Source of the DNA: DASQZJ01 sp035638775
GTDB taxonomy: Bacteria; Pseudomonadota; Gammaproteobacteria; UBA5335; SLRW01
DNA length: 64,000 nt
Direction of reading: 5' to 3'
NCBI GenBank assembly: GCA_035638775.1
Contig: DASQZJ010000003.1
Location: 5,866-69,865, forward strand
Shown: positions 1 to 8,576 of the stretch, in pieces
Position numbering within the stretch: position 1 is the first letter of the stretch
Layout of the letters: every line of letters starts with the position of its first letter
Position numbers and translations under genes: made by a program
Notes under the pieces: generated by a model
What the model was told of the DNA's origin: nothing
Databases searched by the model: none
What the model saw: the letters and a program-made list of their open reading frames with translations, nothing else

Positions 1-729
1 CTGGAGCCGGGCTACGGCTACATCCGTATCACCCAGTTCCGCCAGGAGGAGCCCGAGAACCTGCGCGACGCGATCCGGAAGCTGGAGAAGAAATCCAAGA
101 ACAAGCTCAAGGGCATCGTGCTGGATCTGCGCAACAACCCCGGCGGCCTGCTCACGGCAGCCGTGGACACATCGGACATGTTCCTGAACAAGGGCATGAT
201 CGTGTATACCAAGGGTCGCACCCAGGACTCCGACCAGCAGTTCAAGGCCAAGCCCGGCGACATGCTCCACGGCGCACCCATCGTGGTGCTGGTCAACGGC
301 GGCACCGCCTCGGCGGCGGAAATCGTCTCCGGAGCCCTGCAGGACAATGACCGTGCGATCGTGGTGGGCACCGACACCTTCGGCAAGGGTTCCGTGCAGA
401 CCATCATCCCGCTCAGGGACGGAGCCGCCCTGAAGTTGACCACGGCGCGCTACTACACGCCCAACGGTCACTCGATCCAGGCCGAGGGCATCACCCCCAA
501 TATCGTCGTCCGGCCGATGAAGGTCACGGCCGAGAAGGAGGCGCCCACGCTGCACGAGAAGGACCTCGAGGGCGCGCTGAAGAATCGCCAGGCACCCGAG
601 AGCTCGGCCGAGGAGGAAGCGCAGAAGAAGGTCCAGAAGGAAGAGATGCACCTGGCCGAATCCGACTCCCAGCTCTACGAGGCGCTCAACGTGCTCAAGG
701 GCATGTCCTACCGATCCGGAGGCAAGTAA
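1..729 (+). CDS. ctpA: S41 family C-terminal processing peptidase, 5' end outside window
   Basis: This is the C-terminal 242 residues of a tail-specific serine protease, which cleaves periplasmic or secreted proteins near their C-terminus. The reading frame is open from base 1, so the signal peptide and PDZ domain lie upstream of the window. The S41 core is visible: the LDLRNNPGG motif near base 118, the nucleophile serine in GGTASAAEI (codon at 310) and the general-base lysine in FGKGSVQT (codon at 385). The tail after about base 530 is charged and rich in Glu and Lys. The next gene starts 8 bases after its stop, so the two are probably cotranscribed. The family call is firm; the subfamily is less so. 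Confidence 0.93.
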   Translation: MEPGYGYIRITQFRQEEPENLRDAIRKLEKKSKNKLKGIVLDLRNNPGGLLTAAVDTSDMFLNKGMIVYTKGRTQDSDQQFKAKPGDMLHGAPIVVLVNGGTASAAEIVSGALQDNDRAIVVGTDTFGKGSVQTIIPLRDGAALKLTTARYYTPNGHSIQAEGITPNIVVRPMKVTAEKEAPTLHEKDLEGALKNRQAPESSAEEEAQKKVQKEEMHLAESDSQLYEALNVLKGMSYRSGGK

Positions 730-737
730 CGCCCGGC

Positions 738-1574
738 ATGCGGTGCCTGCCGGGGGGCAAGGGCACGGCGTGCGGCCTGTTGCTGGCCGGCGCCGCGCTC
801 GCCCTTCAGGCGGCGCCGGCTGCGGCCCGCAATCCGCCGTCGGTCGTACGGGGGCGCGTCAGCATCATCATCGACGACCTGGGGCAGGACCTGGGCCCGG
901 GCGAGCAGGCGGTCAGCCTGCCCGGGCCGGTCGCCTGCGCCTTCCTGCCCGACCTGCCGCACACCCGTCAGCTCGCCGACCGGGCCTGGCGCAACGGCAA
1001 GGAGGTCATGCTCCACCTGCCGCTGGAAGCGATCCGGGACCTGCCGCTCGGCCCCGGCGGCATCACCCTGGACATGGGGCCGGTGCAGTTCCGGCACACG
1101 GTGCGCCGTGACCTGGGTGCCGTCCCCCACGTGGAGGGCGTGAACAATCACGAGGGCAGCCTCATGACCCGCAACCCGGGGGACATGGCGTGGCTGATGC
1201 AGGTGCTGCGCAGGCACGGGCACCTGTTCTTCGTCGACAGCCGCACCACGCCGAAGTCGGTGGCCGCAATGGTCGCCGGCGAGTGGGACATCCCGCACAC
1301 GTCGCGCAACGTGTTCCTCGACGATGTGCGCACGCGCAAGGCGATCGCCGCGCAATTCCGGCGCCTGATCACGCTGGCCCGGCGCGACGGAGTGGCGGTG
1401 GCGATCGCACACCCCTATCCTCAGACTCTGAAGTTTCTGCGCTGGGCCCTGCCGGCGCTCGCGCGGCAGCACATCCGCCTGATCCCGGTACGCCGGGCGA
1501 TCCGCATCCAGCAGGAACGCAGGACATGGCAGGCTTCCTCGTCCCCCGCCCCGCCCGGCGGCACCGCCCCGTGA
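738..1574 (+). CDS. Divergent polysaccharide deacetylase family protein (YibQ-like)
   Basis: A 278-residue protein of the divergent polysaccharide deacetylase family, thought to act in the periplasm on cell-wall or polysaccharide substrates. A hydrophobic Ala/Leu-rich N-terminus of about 30 residues looks like a signal peptide ending near AAPAAA. The family blocks follow in order: IIIDDLGQD, HLPLEA, the VNNHEGSLMT block and a late AHPYPQTL block. The ATG at 738 lies 8 bases after the S41 peptidase stop, and the GGAGG inside that gene's end can serve as a distant ribosome-binding site. The pairing with an S41 peptidase is common in gammaproteobacteria. Catalytic activity is not demonstrated for most members. 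Confidence 0.88.
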   Translation: MRCLPGGKGTACGLLLAGAALALQAAPAAARNPPSVVRGRVSIIIDDLGQDLGPGEQAVSLPGPVACAFLPDLPHTRQLADRAWRNGKEVMLHLPLEAIRDLPLGPGGITLDMGPVQFRHTVRRDLGAVPHVEGVNNHEGSLMTRNPGDMAWLMQVLRRHGHLFFVDSRTTPKSVAAMVAGEWDIPHTSRNVFLDDVRTRKAIAAQFRRLITLARRDGVAVAIAHPYPQTLKFLRWALPALARQHIRLIPVRRAIRIQQERRTWQASSSPAPPGGTAP

Positions 1575-1620
1575 GCGAGCCGTCCGGCCCGTCCCGCCGA
1601 CCCGCGCCGGCAGGGCGGCC

Positions 1621-2616
1621 ATGGGCCTGATCGAGGTGGTCGCCGACTACGGCCACCTGGACACGCTCGCGGGCATCGCCGAGCAGCACAAGGTGATCGA
1701 CTACTGGATCGGCGGCGGCGAGCCGGACCGGCGCGTCAGCCTGCGCCTGCTGGTCGACGACGGCCAGCAGCAGACGGTGCTGGACGCTCTGCAGACCGCG
1801 CTGAGCGGCGAGGAGAACTTCCGCATCGTGCTCCTGCCGGTGGAAGCGGTGCTGCCCCAGCGCGAGCAGGAGGAAAGCGAAGGGGAAGCCGGGCGCCTGG
1901 CCGCGACCCGGGAAGCGCTGTACCAGGACGTGGTGCAGGGCACGCGGCTCAACGGCAGCTATCTGCTCCTGGTCCTGCTGTCCACGGTGGTCGTGACCAT
2001 CGGACTGATCACCGGCAACGTCGCGGTGGTGATCGGCTCCATGGTAATCGCGCCGCTGCTGGGGCCACATATCGCGCTGGCCTTCGCGGCGGTGCTGGGC
2101 GACCGTCACTTGGGCGCCGTCGCCCTGCGGGCGAGCGCGGCCGGCCTGGCACTGGCCCTGCTCCTGTCGGCGGCCGTGGGGCTGCTGATGCCGCTGGCGC
2201 ACCTCGACCACGGGATCCTGACCCGGACCCATGTGGGCCTCGACAGCGTCGCGCTGGCGCTGGCCTCCGGTGCTGCGGCCGCGCTCTCCATGACCACCGG
2301 CCTCCCGGCGGTACTGGTGGGCGTGATGGTCGCGGTGGCGCTGCTGCCGCCGACCGCGGTCACGGGGCTGATGCTGGGCTCTGGACGCTGGCACCTCGCC
2401 CTGGGCGGGGGACTGCTGCTGGCCGTGAACGTGGTCTGCGTGAACCTGGCGGCCCAGGTGGTGCTGCTGGTCCAGGGGCTGCGGCCGCGCACCTGGCTGG
2501 AGCGCAAGAAGGCCCAGCAGTCCGTGCGCATCTCGCTGATCTTCTGGGTGCTGGCGCTGGTGGTCCTGCTCACGGTGATCGTGGTGCTGCGCTACGTGAT
2601 GCACGCGGAGTTCTGA
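1621..2616 (+). CDS. DUF389 / TIGR00341 family integral membrane protein
   Basis: A 331-residue inner-membrane protein of the DUF389 family, function unknown. The first 110 residues are soluble and charged. They are followed by several hydrophobic segments containing the family block TVVVTIGLITGN, a conserved small-residue stretch VVIGSMVIAPLLGP, and Ala/Gly/Leu-rich helices up to the C-terminus. The start is the ATG at 1621, 46 bases downstream of the deacetylase stop. It is the last gene of the leftmost rightward block and is followed by a large inverted-repeat element that separates it from the convergent ubiB. Confidence 0.85.
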   Translation: MGLIEVVADYGHLDTLAGIAEQHKVIDYWIGGGEPDRRVSLRLLVDDGQQQTVLDALQTALSGEENFRIVLLPVEAVLPQREQEESEGEAGRLAATREALYQDVVQGTRLNGSYLLLVLLSTVVVTIGLITGNVAVVIGSMVIAPLLGPHIALAFAAVLGDRHLGAVALRASAAGLALALLLSAAVGLLMPLAHLDHGILTRTHVGLDSVALALASGAAAALSMTTGLPAVLVGVMVAVALLPPTAVTGLMLGSGRWHLALGGGLLLAVNVVCVNLAAQVVLLVQGLRPRTWLERKKAQQSVRISLIFWVLALVVLLTVIVVLRYVMHAEF

Positions 2617-2688
2617 AATGGCCCGGAGCGGTTCACACCTTCCGGCGAGGTGGAAAGATCTTGGGCGACGGAGCTGGGCGTGGGGGGC

Positions 2689-2860
2689 GGTTTTCGGTTT
2701 TAGGTTTTAGGTTTTAGGAAAGAGGGACCCGGTGGCGTTTTACTGCTTCGGGAGCATCCGGGGTTTCGACGAGGCCAGTCAAGCCTGACGGGCGCGAAAA
2801 CCGGGCAACAAGGCTTATTGCTTCTCACCTAAAACCTAAAACCTAAAACCCAAAACCCCC
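2689..2860. repeat. Inverted array of TTTTAGG-type heptamers between convergent genes (element A)
   Basis: The left arm (2689-2718) reads GGTTTTC, then GGTTTTA three times, then GG. The right arm (2828-2860) reads CCTAAAA three times, then CCCAAAA and CC. The arms are reverse complements over about 29 bases with one mismatch and flank a 109-base GC-richer core. The right arm ends two bases before the ubiB stop codon. The same heptamers recur in the same inverted layout at 58639-58816. If transcribed, either strand would fold into a long hairpin, so a bidirectional terminator is the simplest role; this is inference. Confidence 0.9.
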
Positions 2861-2862
2861 GC

Positions 2863-4524
2863 TCAATCCCGCCAGCCGCCGATCAGGACGGCGATCCCCG
2901 CCAGGCCGAGGATCCAGGTGCCCAGCGGCGCTCCGCCCCAGGACATCGGCAGGTAGGAAGTCAGCCCCATCAGCACGATGGCGCCCACCAGCAGTGCCGC
3001 GCCGACGGCTCCCAGAAAGTGCCGCCGGCCGTTCCGGCGCAGCTCCCCGCGCAGGGCCGCCAGCTGCCGGTCGAGTTCTTTCTGGCGCTGCTCGGTGGCC
3101 TCGATCTGCTGCAGTGCGCGGTACAGGTGCAGCGGCATGTCCGGCAGCGCCTCGACCACTGCGGGCAGGTTCTCCCGCAGCCGGTTGACCACCGAGCGCA
3201 CCCCGAGCTGCTCGCGCATCCAGCGCTCCATGAAGGGCTTGGCGGTTTGCCACAGATCGAGGTCGGGGTAGAGGTCGCGGCCCAGGCCCTCGACGTTGAG
3301 CAGGGTCTTTTGCAGCAGTACCAGCTGGGGCTGCACCTGCATGTCGAACTGGCGCGCGGTCTGGAACAGGCGAACCAGCAGCTGGCCGAAGGAGATGTCC
3401 TTCAACGGGCGGTTGAAGATCGGCTCGCAGACGGTGCGCACGGCCGCCTCGAACTGGTCGACCCGGGTGTCCGCCGGCACCCAGCCGGACTCCACGTGCA
3501 GCTCTGCCACGCGCCGGAAATCCCGGTTGAAAAAGGCCAGCAGGTTCTGCGCGAGATACTTCTGGTCGCGCGGGTTGAGGGTGCCGACGATGCCGAAGTC
3601 GACGGCGATGTACGTGGGATCGCCGGGATTGGCATCGGAGACGAAGATGTTGCCCGGGTGCATGTCGGCATGGAAGAAGTTGTGCCGGAACACCTGGGTG
3701 AAAAAGATCTCCACGCCCCGCTCCGACAGGCGCCGGAGGTTGATCCCGCGCCGCCGCAGCGCTTCCACGTCGCTCACCGGGATGCCGGCGATACGTTCCA
3801 TCACCATCACGTTGCGGGTGGTCAGCTCCCACACCACGTAAGGGACGTAGAGGATCGGGTTGTTCTCGAAGTTGCGCCGGGTCTGGGTGGCGTTGGCCGC
3901 CTCCCGCATCAGGTCCAGCTCGTTCATGATGGTCTGCTCGTACTCGGCGACCACCTCGCGCGGACGCAGGCGCGGGCCGTCGGGCAGATACCGCTCGGCC
4001 GCCCCGGCGAGCAGGTACATCAGGCTGAGGTCGCGCCGGATGACCCGGTGCACGCCCGGCCGCAGCACCTTGACCACCACCTCGCGCCCGTCCCTCAGTC
4101 GCGCCCCGTGCACCTGCGCGATGGACGCCGAGGCGAGCGGCTCGTCCAGGAACTCGGCGAACGTGTCGTGGAAGGCGCCGCCGTAGGCATGCTCGACGAT
4201 GGCCCGCGCCTCGGCGCCCGGGAACGGCGGCACCTTGTCCTGCAGTCGGGCCAGCTCCCTCGCGATGTCGGGCGGAAACAGGTCGCGGCGGGTGGACAGC
4301 ATCTGCCCGAACTTGACGAAGATCGGCCCGAGATCCTCCAGTGCACGCCGGATCCGCTCGCCGCGTGGCGCGCGGTTGCGCCGGAACCAGTTCCAGGGGA
4401 ACAGGTGGCGCACGAAGCGGACCGACCGCAGCACCGGGGCGTCGAGCAGCACCTCGTCCAGCCCGTGGCGCAGGAACACCCGCTGGATGGTCAGCAGCCG
4501 CATGGACTGGGAGAACGTGATCAT
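2863..4524 (-). CDS. ubiB: Ubiquinone biosynthesis regulatory protein kinase-like UbiB
   Basis: UbiB, 553 residues, the atypical kinase/ATPase (ADCK family) needed for coenzyme Q synthesis at the inner membrane. The invariant N-terminal KxGQ motif is present as KFGQ at residues 71-74, after the LGPIFVKFGQ block. The kinase core follows, with EVVVKVLRPGV and FFHADMHPGNIF. The last 45 residues form two hydrophobic segments, the usual membrane anchor. The length is close to the E. coli protein (546). Its ATG overlaps the ubiJ stop by 4 bases (ATGA), so it is translationally coupled in a ubiE-ubiJ-ubiB operon. Element A lies directly behind its stop. Confidence 0.97.
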   Translation of the reverse strand: MITFSQSMRLLTIQRVFLRHGLDEVLLDAPVLRSVRFVRHLFPWNWFRRNRAPRGERIRRALEDLGPIFVKFGQMLSTRRDLFPPDIARELARLQDKVPPFPGAEARAIVEHAYGGAFHDTFAEFLDEPLASASIAQVHGARLRDGREVVVKVLRPGVHRVIRRDLSLMYLLAGAAERYLPDGPRLRPREVVAEYEQTIMNELDLMREAANATQTRRNFENNPILYVPYVVWELTTRNVMVMERIAGIPVSDVEALRRRGINLRRLSERGVEIFFTQVFRHNFFHADMHPGNIFVSDANPGDPTYIAVDFGIVGTLNPRDQKYLAQNLLAFFNRDFRRVAELHVESGWVPADTRVDQFEAAVRTVCEPIFNRPLKDISFGQLLVRLFQTARQFDMQVQPQLVLLQKTLLNVEGLGRDLYPDLDLWQTAKPFMERWMREQLGVRSVVNRLRENLPAVVEALPDMPLHLYRALQQIEATEQRQKELDRQLAALRGELRRNGRRHFLGAVGAALLVGAIVLMGLTSYLPMSWGGAPLGTWILGLAGIAVLIGGWRD

Positions 4525-5159
4525 CGAGCGTCGTCGTCTTCCGGGCCCGCCGGGGAAATCGCGTCGAGTCGGGCTTCCAGGCGCGCCAGGTCGTCCCGCA
4601 GCCGGTCCACGTCGGACAGGAAGCGCTCCATCTCGTCGCGCGCCAGGAGATCCGCGCTCTCGTAACGCAGGTAGTCGGCGAGATCGCCCGTGAGGGTATC
4701 CGCGCTCCGGCGGACCCAGTCGCGCGCCCGGCGCAGGCCGTACCCCACCGCGTGCGCCACCACGTCGCCGGTGGCACGCGCCAGTACCTCCTCGAGGTCG
4801 GGCCGCGCCCGGGCCAGGATGCGGTGGAAGCGCTCGGCCAGGTCGGTGTCGCCCTCCACCTCCACCCCGTAGCGGCTCATCCCGGCGACGCCGCCATCAT
4901 CCGACGCCAGCCGCAGCATGCCGGTCACACCGCCGCGGATCACGGCGTCCGCGGCCGGGTCGGGTCCCGGCGAGAGCTGCATCCCCTCGCGGCTGAAGCG
5001 CACCGTGACCTCGCGCCGCAGGTCGCGCAGCGCGACCGTGAGCAGCTTGCCTTCGAGGCTCGCACACTCGTCCAGGGTTTCCGGCTCGGCACGCAGGGCG
5101 CGGTTGAGGGTGATTTCAAGCCACCCGGCCCAGGTGGCGTTGGCGCCGGTCTCGCTCAT
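4521..5159 (-). CDS. ubiJ: Ubiquinone biosynthesis accessory factor UbiJ
   Basis: A 212-residue protein with an N-terminal SCP2-type lipid-binding domain (about residues 15-115, including the DAVIRGGVTGMLRLA stretch) and a C-terminal helical, charged region that looks coiled (LARDEMERFLSDVDRLRDD). UbiJ binds ubiquinone intermediates and is part of the soluble Ubi complex. A clear GGAGAG lies just upstream of the ATG at 5159. It sits between ubiE and ubiB, as in E. coli and Pseudomonas. Sequence conservation in this family is low, so the call rests on domain type plus position, and together these are convincing. Confidence 0.92.
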   Translation of the reverse strand: MSETGANATWAGWLEITLNRALRAEPETLDECASLEGKLLTVALRDLRREVTVRFSREGMQLSPGPDPAADAVIRGGVTGMLRLASDDGGVAGMSRYGVEVEGDTDLAERFHRILARARPDLEEVLARATGDVVAHAVGYGLRRARDWVRRSADTLTGDLADYLRYESADLLARDEMERFLSDVDRLRDDLARLEARLDAISPAGPEDDDAR

Positions 5160-5226
5160 GGGTTCTCTCCGTCACGGGGGCCGGCTGCGGGCGGTGTCGC
5201 GGCTCGGTCCGGCACCGGCCCGTGTC

Positions 5227-5985
5227 TCAGAGCTTGAAGCCGCGATGGACGGCGACGATGCCGCCGGCAAGATTGTAGTACTGGCAGCGCCCGAAGCCGG
5301 CCGTCTCCATCATCTCGCGCAGGGTCTCCTGGTCGGGATGACGCCGGATGCTTTCCGCGAGGTAGCGGTAGCTGTCGGGGTCCCGGGCCACCGCGCGGCC
5401 CATCAGGGGCAGGATGCGGAACGAATACCAGTCGTACAGGGGACGCAGGCCCGGCACCACCGGGCGGGAAAACTCCAGCACCAGGCAACGGCCGCCCGGG
5501 CGGAGCACCCGGTGCATCTCGGCCAGGGCCGCGTCCTTGTCGGTCACGTTGCGCAGGCCGAAGCCGATGCTGATGCAGTCGAACCGGTCGGACGCCAGCG
5601 GCAGACGCTCGGCGTCCGCCAGCAGGTATTCCACGTTGCCCACCACCCCGCGGTCGACCAGGCGCTCCCGGCCGCGCCGGAGCATGGCCTCGTTGATGTC
5701 GCTCAGCAGCACCAGGCCGTCGCGGCCGACCCGCCGCGAGAACAGCGCCGCCAGGTCCCCCGTGCCACCGGCCAGGTCCAGGACCCGCTGCCCGCGGCGC
5801 ACGCCGGAAAGCTCCAGGGTATAGCGCTTCCAGAGACGATGGAGACCGCCGGACATCAGGTCGTTCATCAGGTCGTAGCGCCCGGCCACGGAGTCGAATA
5901 CCCCGCGCACCAGGCGCGCCTTCTCGGAGCGCGACACCTCCCGGTAGCCGAAGTCCGTGGTCTCGGTGTCCCTGTCGTGATCCAT
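5227..5985 (-). CDS. ubiE: Ubiquinone/menaquinone biosynthesis C-methyltransferase UbiE
   Basis: UbiE, 252 residues from the chosen start, is the SAM-dependent enzyme for the C2 methylation in ubiquinone (and menaquinone) synthesis. The SAM motif I LDLAGGTGDLA, the FDSVAGRYDLMNDLMS signature and the late DxxTISFGLRN-type block (CISIGFGLRNVTD) are all present. Two ATGs are possible, at 5991 and 5985. The GGGGA ribosome-binding site abuts the first and is six bases from the second, so 5985 is preferred. A 67-base gap separates it from ubiJ. Confidence 0.97.
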   Translation of the reverse strand: MDHDRDTETTDFGYREVSRSEKARLVRGVFDSVAGRYDLMNDLMSGGLHRLWKRYTLELSGVRRGQRVLDLAGGTGDLAALFSRRVGRDGLVLLSDINEAMLRRGRERLVDRGVVGNVEYLLADAERLPLASDRFDCISIGFGLRNVTDKDAALAEMHRVLRPGGRCLVLEFSRPVVPGLRPLYDWYSFRILPLMGRAVARDPDSYRYLAESIRRHPDQETLREMMETAGFGRCQYYNLAGGIVAVHRGFKL

Positions 5986-6007
5986 TGTCATTCCCCGTCT
6001 GCGCCGG

Positions 6008-6373
6008 TCAGTCCTCGCGCCGGTAGCCCGCTTTCTCCAGGCGCTCCAGGTAGCGCGCCCAGTTGGTTTCCGCGTTCACGCCCAGATCGTAGAGGACGCT
6101 CCACGAATACAGGCCCGTATCGTGACCGTCGTCGAAGTGCAGCCGCACCGCGTAATTGCCCACCGGCTCGATCCGCGTGATGTTGACGTTCTCCTTGCCT
6201 GTCTGAAGCACCTGCTGGCCGGGGCCGTGTCCCTGCACCTCGGCGGAAGGCGAGAAGACGCGCAGGTACTCGCAGCTGAGCCGGACGTCGCGGCCATCCT
6301 CGAAGCTCACCTCCAGCACGCGCGACTTGCGATGCAGCCGGATGCGCGTGGGTCGCGGTGTGCGTTCGCTCAT
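6008..6373 (-). CDS. DUF971 (gamma-butyrobetaine hydroxylase-like N-terminal domain) protein
   Basis: A 121-residue single-domain DUF971 protein. The family is the small N-terminal domain of gamma-butyrobetaine hydroxylase and also occurs alone, where it has been linked to iron-sulfur or iron handling. The conserved LSCEYLRVFSPSAEVQGHG stretch and the GNYAVRLHFDDGHDTGLYSW stretch are present. In gammaproteobacteria it regularly lies between hslVU and ubiE, as here. A GGAGG precedes the ATG at 6373. Molecular function is not established. Confidence 0.88.
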   Translation of the reverse strand: MSERTPRPTRIRLHRKSRVLEVSFEDGRDVRLSCEYLRVFSPSAEVQGHGPGQQVLQTGKENVNITRIEPVGNYAVRLHFDDGHDTGLYSWSVLYDLGVNAETNWARYLERLEKAGYRRED

Positions 6374-6404
6374 CGATACCTCCGCTGTCCGGAGCCGGAC
6401 GATG

Positions 6405-7751
6405 TCACAGGATGTAGCGGCTCAGGTCCTCGTCCCGCACGAGGTCGCCGAGGTGGGCATCGACGTAGTCGCCGTCGACGGTCACGGACTTCTCGACCAG
6501 GTCCGAGGCCTCGTAGGAAACGGTCTCCAGCAGGCGTTCCATGACCGTGTGCAGCCGCCGCGCCCCGATGTTCTCGGTGCGGTCGTTGACCTGGTAGGCG
6601 GCTTCCGCGATGCGCCGTACACCGTCCTCCGTGAACGCCAGCTGCACGCCCTCGGCCTCGATCAGGGCCCGGTACTGGCGCGTCAGCGAGGCATCCGGCT
6701 CGGTCAGGATGCGCACGAACTCGTCGATTCCGAGCGAGTCCAGCTCCACCCGGATCGGGAGACGGCCCTGGAGCTCCGGGATCAGGTCCGATGGCTTGGC
6801 CATGTGGAACGCGCCCGAGGCGATGAACAGGATGTGGTCCGTGCGCACCATCCCGTGCTTGGTGTTGATGGTGCAGCCCTCCACCAGGGGCAGCAGGTCG
6901 CGCTGCACGCCCTCGCGCGAAACGTCGGCGCCGCCGGCACCGCCCTCGGAACGCTTGGTCACCTTGTCGATCTCGTCCAGGAACACGATGCCGTTGTTCT
7001 CGACGTTGTGCACCGCGTTGATCTTGATGTCGTCCTCGTTGACCAGCCGCATCGCCTCCTCGTCGGTGAGGATCTTGAAGGCGTCCTTCACCCGCAGCCG
7101 GCGGCGCCGGGTGCGCCCTCCGGAAAGGTTCTGCATCATGCTCTGCAGCTGGCTGGTCATCTCCTCCATGCCGGGCGGGGCCATGATCTCCACGCCCATC
7201 GGCGAGACATCCACCTCGACGTCGATCTCCCGTTCGTCCAGCTCTCCCTCGCGCAGCTTCTTGCGCATCTTCTGGCGGGTCGCGGAATCGTCCTCCTGGG
7301 CGCCCCCGGTGGGCCAGTCCGACCCGCCGCCCCGGGCGCGCGGCAGCAGTGCATCCAGGATGCGTTCCTCGGCCGCCTCCTCGGCGCGGTGGCGGACCTT
7401 GGTCATCTCCTCCTCGCGGGTCATCTTCACCGCCGCGTCGACCAGCTCGCGGACGATGGAGTCCACCTCGCGCCCGACGTAGCCGACCTCGGTGAACTTG
7501 GTCGCCTCGACCTTGACGAACGGCGCGTGCGCCAGGCGCGCCAGGCGCCGCGCGATCTCGGTCTTGCCCACACCGGTGGGGCCGATCATCAGGATGTTCT
7601 TGGGCGTGACCTCGCTGCGCAGCGGCTCCTCGACCTGCTGGCGGCGCCACCGGTTGCGCAGCGCGATGGCCACCGCGCGCTTGGCACTGGCCTGGCCGAT
7701 GATGTGCTTGTCCAGCTCCTGGACGATTTCGCGGGGAGTCATGTTGGACAT
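6405..7751 (-). CDS. hslU: ATP-dependent protease ATPase subunit HslU
   Basis: HslU (ClpY), 448 residues, is the AAA+ unfoldase that feeds substrates to HslV in the cytoplasm. Seen are the MTPREIVQELDKHIIGQ start, Walker A GPTGVGKTE, the IVFLDEIDK Walker B and sensor region, and the C-terminal tail ending in YIL, which docks into HslV. The start ATG at 7751 gives the MSNMTPREIV N-terminus matching E. coli MSEMTPREIV. The frame runs open further upstream, but that stretch is a shadow of hslV. It lies 46 bases after hslV, and the pair is certainly an operon. Confidence 0.97.
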   Translation of the reverse strand: MSNMTPREIVQELDKHIIGQASAKRAVAIALRNRWRRQQVEEPLRSEVTPKNILMIGPTGVGKTEIARRLARLAHAPFVKVEATKFTEVGYVGREVDSIVRELVDAAVKMTREEEMTKVRHRAEEAAEERILDALLPRARGGGSDWPTGGAQEDDSATRQKMRKKLREGELDEREIDVEVDVSPMGVEIMAPPGMEEMTSQLQSMMQNLSGGRTRRRRLRVKDAFKILTDEEAMRLVNEDDIKINAVHNVENNGIVFLDEIDKVTKRSEGGAGGADVSREGVQRDLLPLVEGCTINTKHGMVRTDHILFIASGAFHMAKPSDLIPELQGRLPIRVELDSLGIDEFVRILTEPDASLTRQYRALIEAEGVQLAFTEDGVRRIAEAAYQVNDRTENIGARRLHTVMERLLETVSYEASDLVEKSVTVDGDYVDAHLGDLVRDEDLSRYIL

Positions 7752-7797
7752 GGTTGCAGCCCGTTGCTGGTTGCGGCCGCCGGACCCGGAAACACGC

Positions 7798-8346
7798 TCA
7801 GCGCGCCTCCGATTCCAGCTCCTCCACCACCAGGTTGTGGTTGGTGTACACGCAGATGTCGGCGGCGATCCGGAGCGATTGTTCCGCGATCTCCCTCGCC
7901 CCGAGGTCGGTATTGCCCAGCAGCGCCCAGGCGGCGGCCTGGGCGTAGGGGCCGCCGGATCCGATCGCCATGACTTCGTTCTCCGGCTCGATGACGTCAC
8001 CGTTGCCGGAAATGATCAGTGAAACCTCCTTGTCGGCGACGCACAGCAGCGCTTCCAGCCGCCGCAGCATGCGATCGGTGCGCCAGTCCTTGGCCAGCTC
8101 CACAGCGGCCCGCGTGAGGTTCCCGCCGTGCTGCTCCAGCTTGCCCTCGAAGCGCTCGAACAGCGTGAAGGCGTCGGCGGTGCCGCCGGCGAACCCGGCG
8201 ATGACCTGGTGATGGAACAGGCGGCGCACCTTGCGGGCGTTGCCCTTCATGATGGTGTTGCCCATCGATACCTGGCCGTCGCCGGCCATGGCGACGCTGC
8301 CGCCGCGGCGTACCGACAGGATGGTCGTACCCGAAAATTGCTCCAA
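7798..8346 (-). CDS. hslV: ATP-dependent protease proteolytic subunit HslV, TTG start
   Basis: HslV (ClpQ), 182 residues, is the N-terminal-nucleophile threonine peptidase of the HslUV complex. The mature N-terminus TTILSVRRG lies at residues 7-8, so a six-residue leader MEQFSG must be removed to expose the catalytic threonine. GDGQVSMGNTIMKGNARKVRR and the FAGGTADAFTLFERFE block confirm the family. No ATG is available near the conserved N-terminus. The TTG at 8346 fits family starts of the MEQF-type and has AGAGG upstream. An extended frame to 8538 is open but shows no family similarity. Confidence 0.95.
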   Translation of the reverse strand: MEQFSGTTILSVRRGGSVAMAGDGQVSMGNTIMKGNARKVRRLFHHQVIAGFAGGTADAFTLFERFEGKLEQHGGNLTRAAVELAKDWRTDRMLRRLEALLCVADKEVSLIISGNGDVIEPENEVMAIGSGGPYAQAAAWALLGNTDLGAREIAEQSLRIAADICVYTNHNLVVEELESEAR

Positions 8347-8368
8347 AGCGTGCTGGCCTCTGCTCGCG

Positions 8369-8483
8369 CCGTCCGCCGGCGGCGGACGGAAGTGAACCCG
8401 GGGAGCGCCGCGTGGAGACCCGTCGTGCCGCGCGACCGCGGGTGCGGACCGGCGCGAATGGTCGGGCGCTCTCCCAGATTGTA
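8369..8483 (-). promoter_or_regulatory. hslVU leader: perfect hairpin and possible -10
   Basis: The 230-base gap between xerC and hslV holds a perfect 9-bp inverted repeat CCGTCCGCC / GGCGGACGG (8369-8389), which would form a hairpin 23 bases upstream of the hslV TTG. A TACAAT on the minus strand (8483-8478) could be a -10 box giving a leader of about 125 nt. No good -35 or sigma32-type -35 (CTTGAA) is seen at the expected distance, so the promoter call is weak. The hairpin itself is certain. Confidence 0.35.
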
Positions 8484-8576
8484 CACGCGCCGCACGGCAG
8501 CGGGGGACCCGGCGCCGGTCACGCCGGCGACGTCGCATGCGCGGAAATACCGGAGACCGCCGCCCTGCCGCTGCCC

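Noticed and set aside
1369..2604. Long open frame on the minus strand across the deacetylase and DUF389 genes
   Set aside because: It is rich in His, Gln and Arg, has no family features and lies antisense to two genes with clear domains. Such frames are expected in GC-rich DNA.
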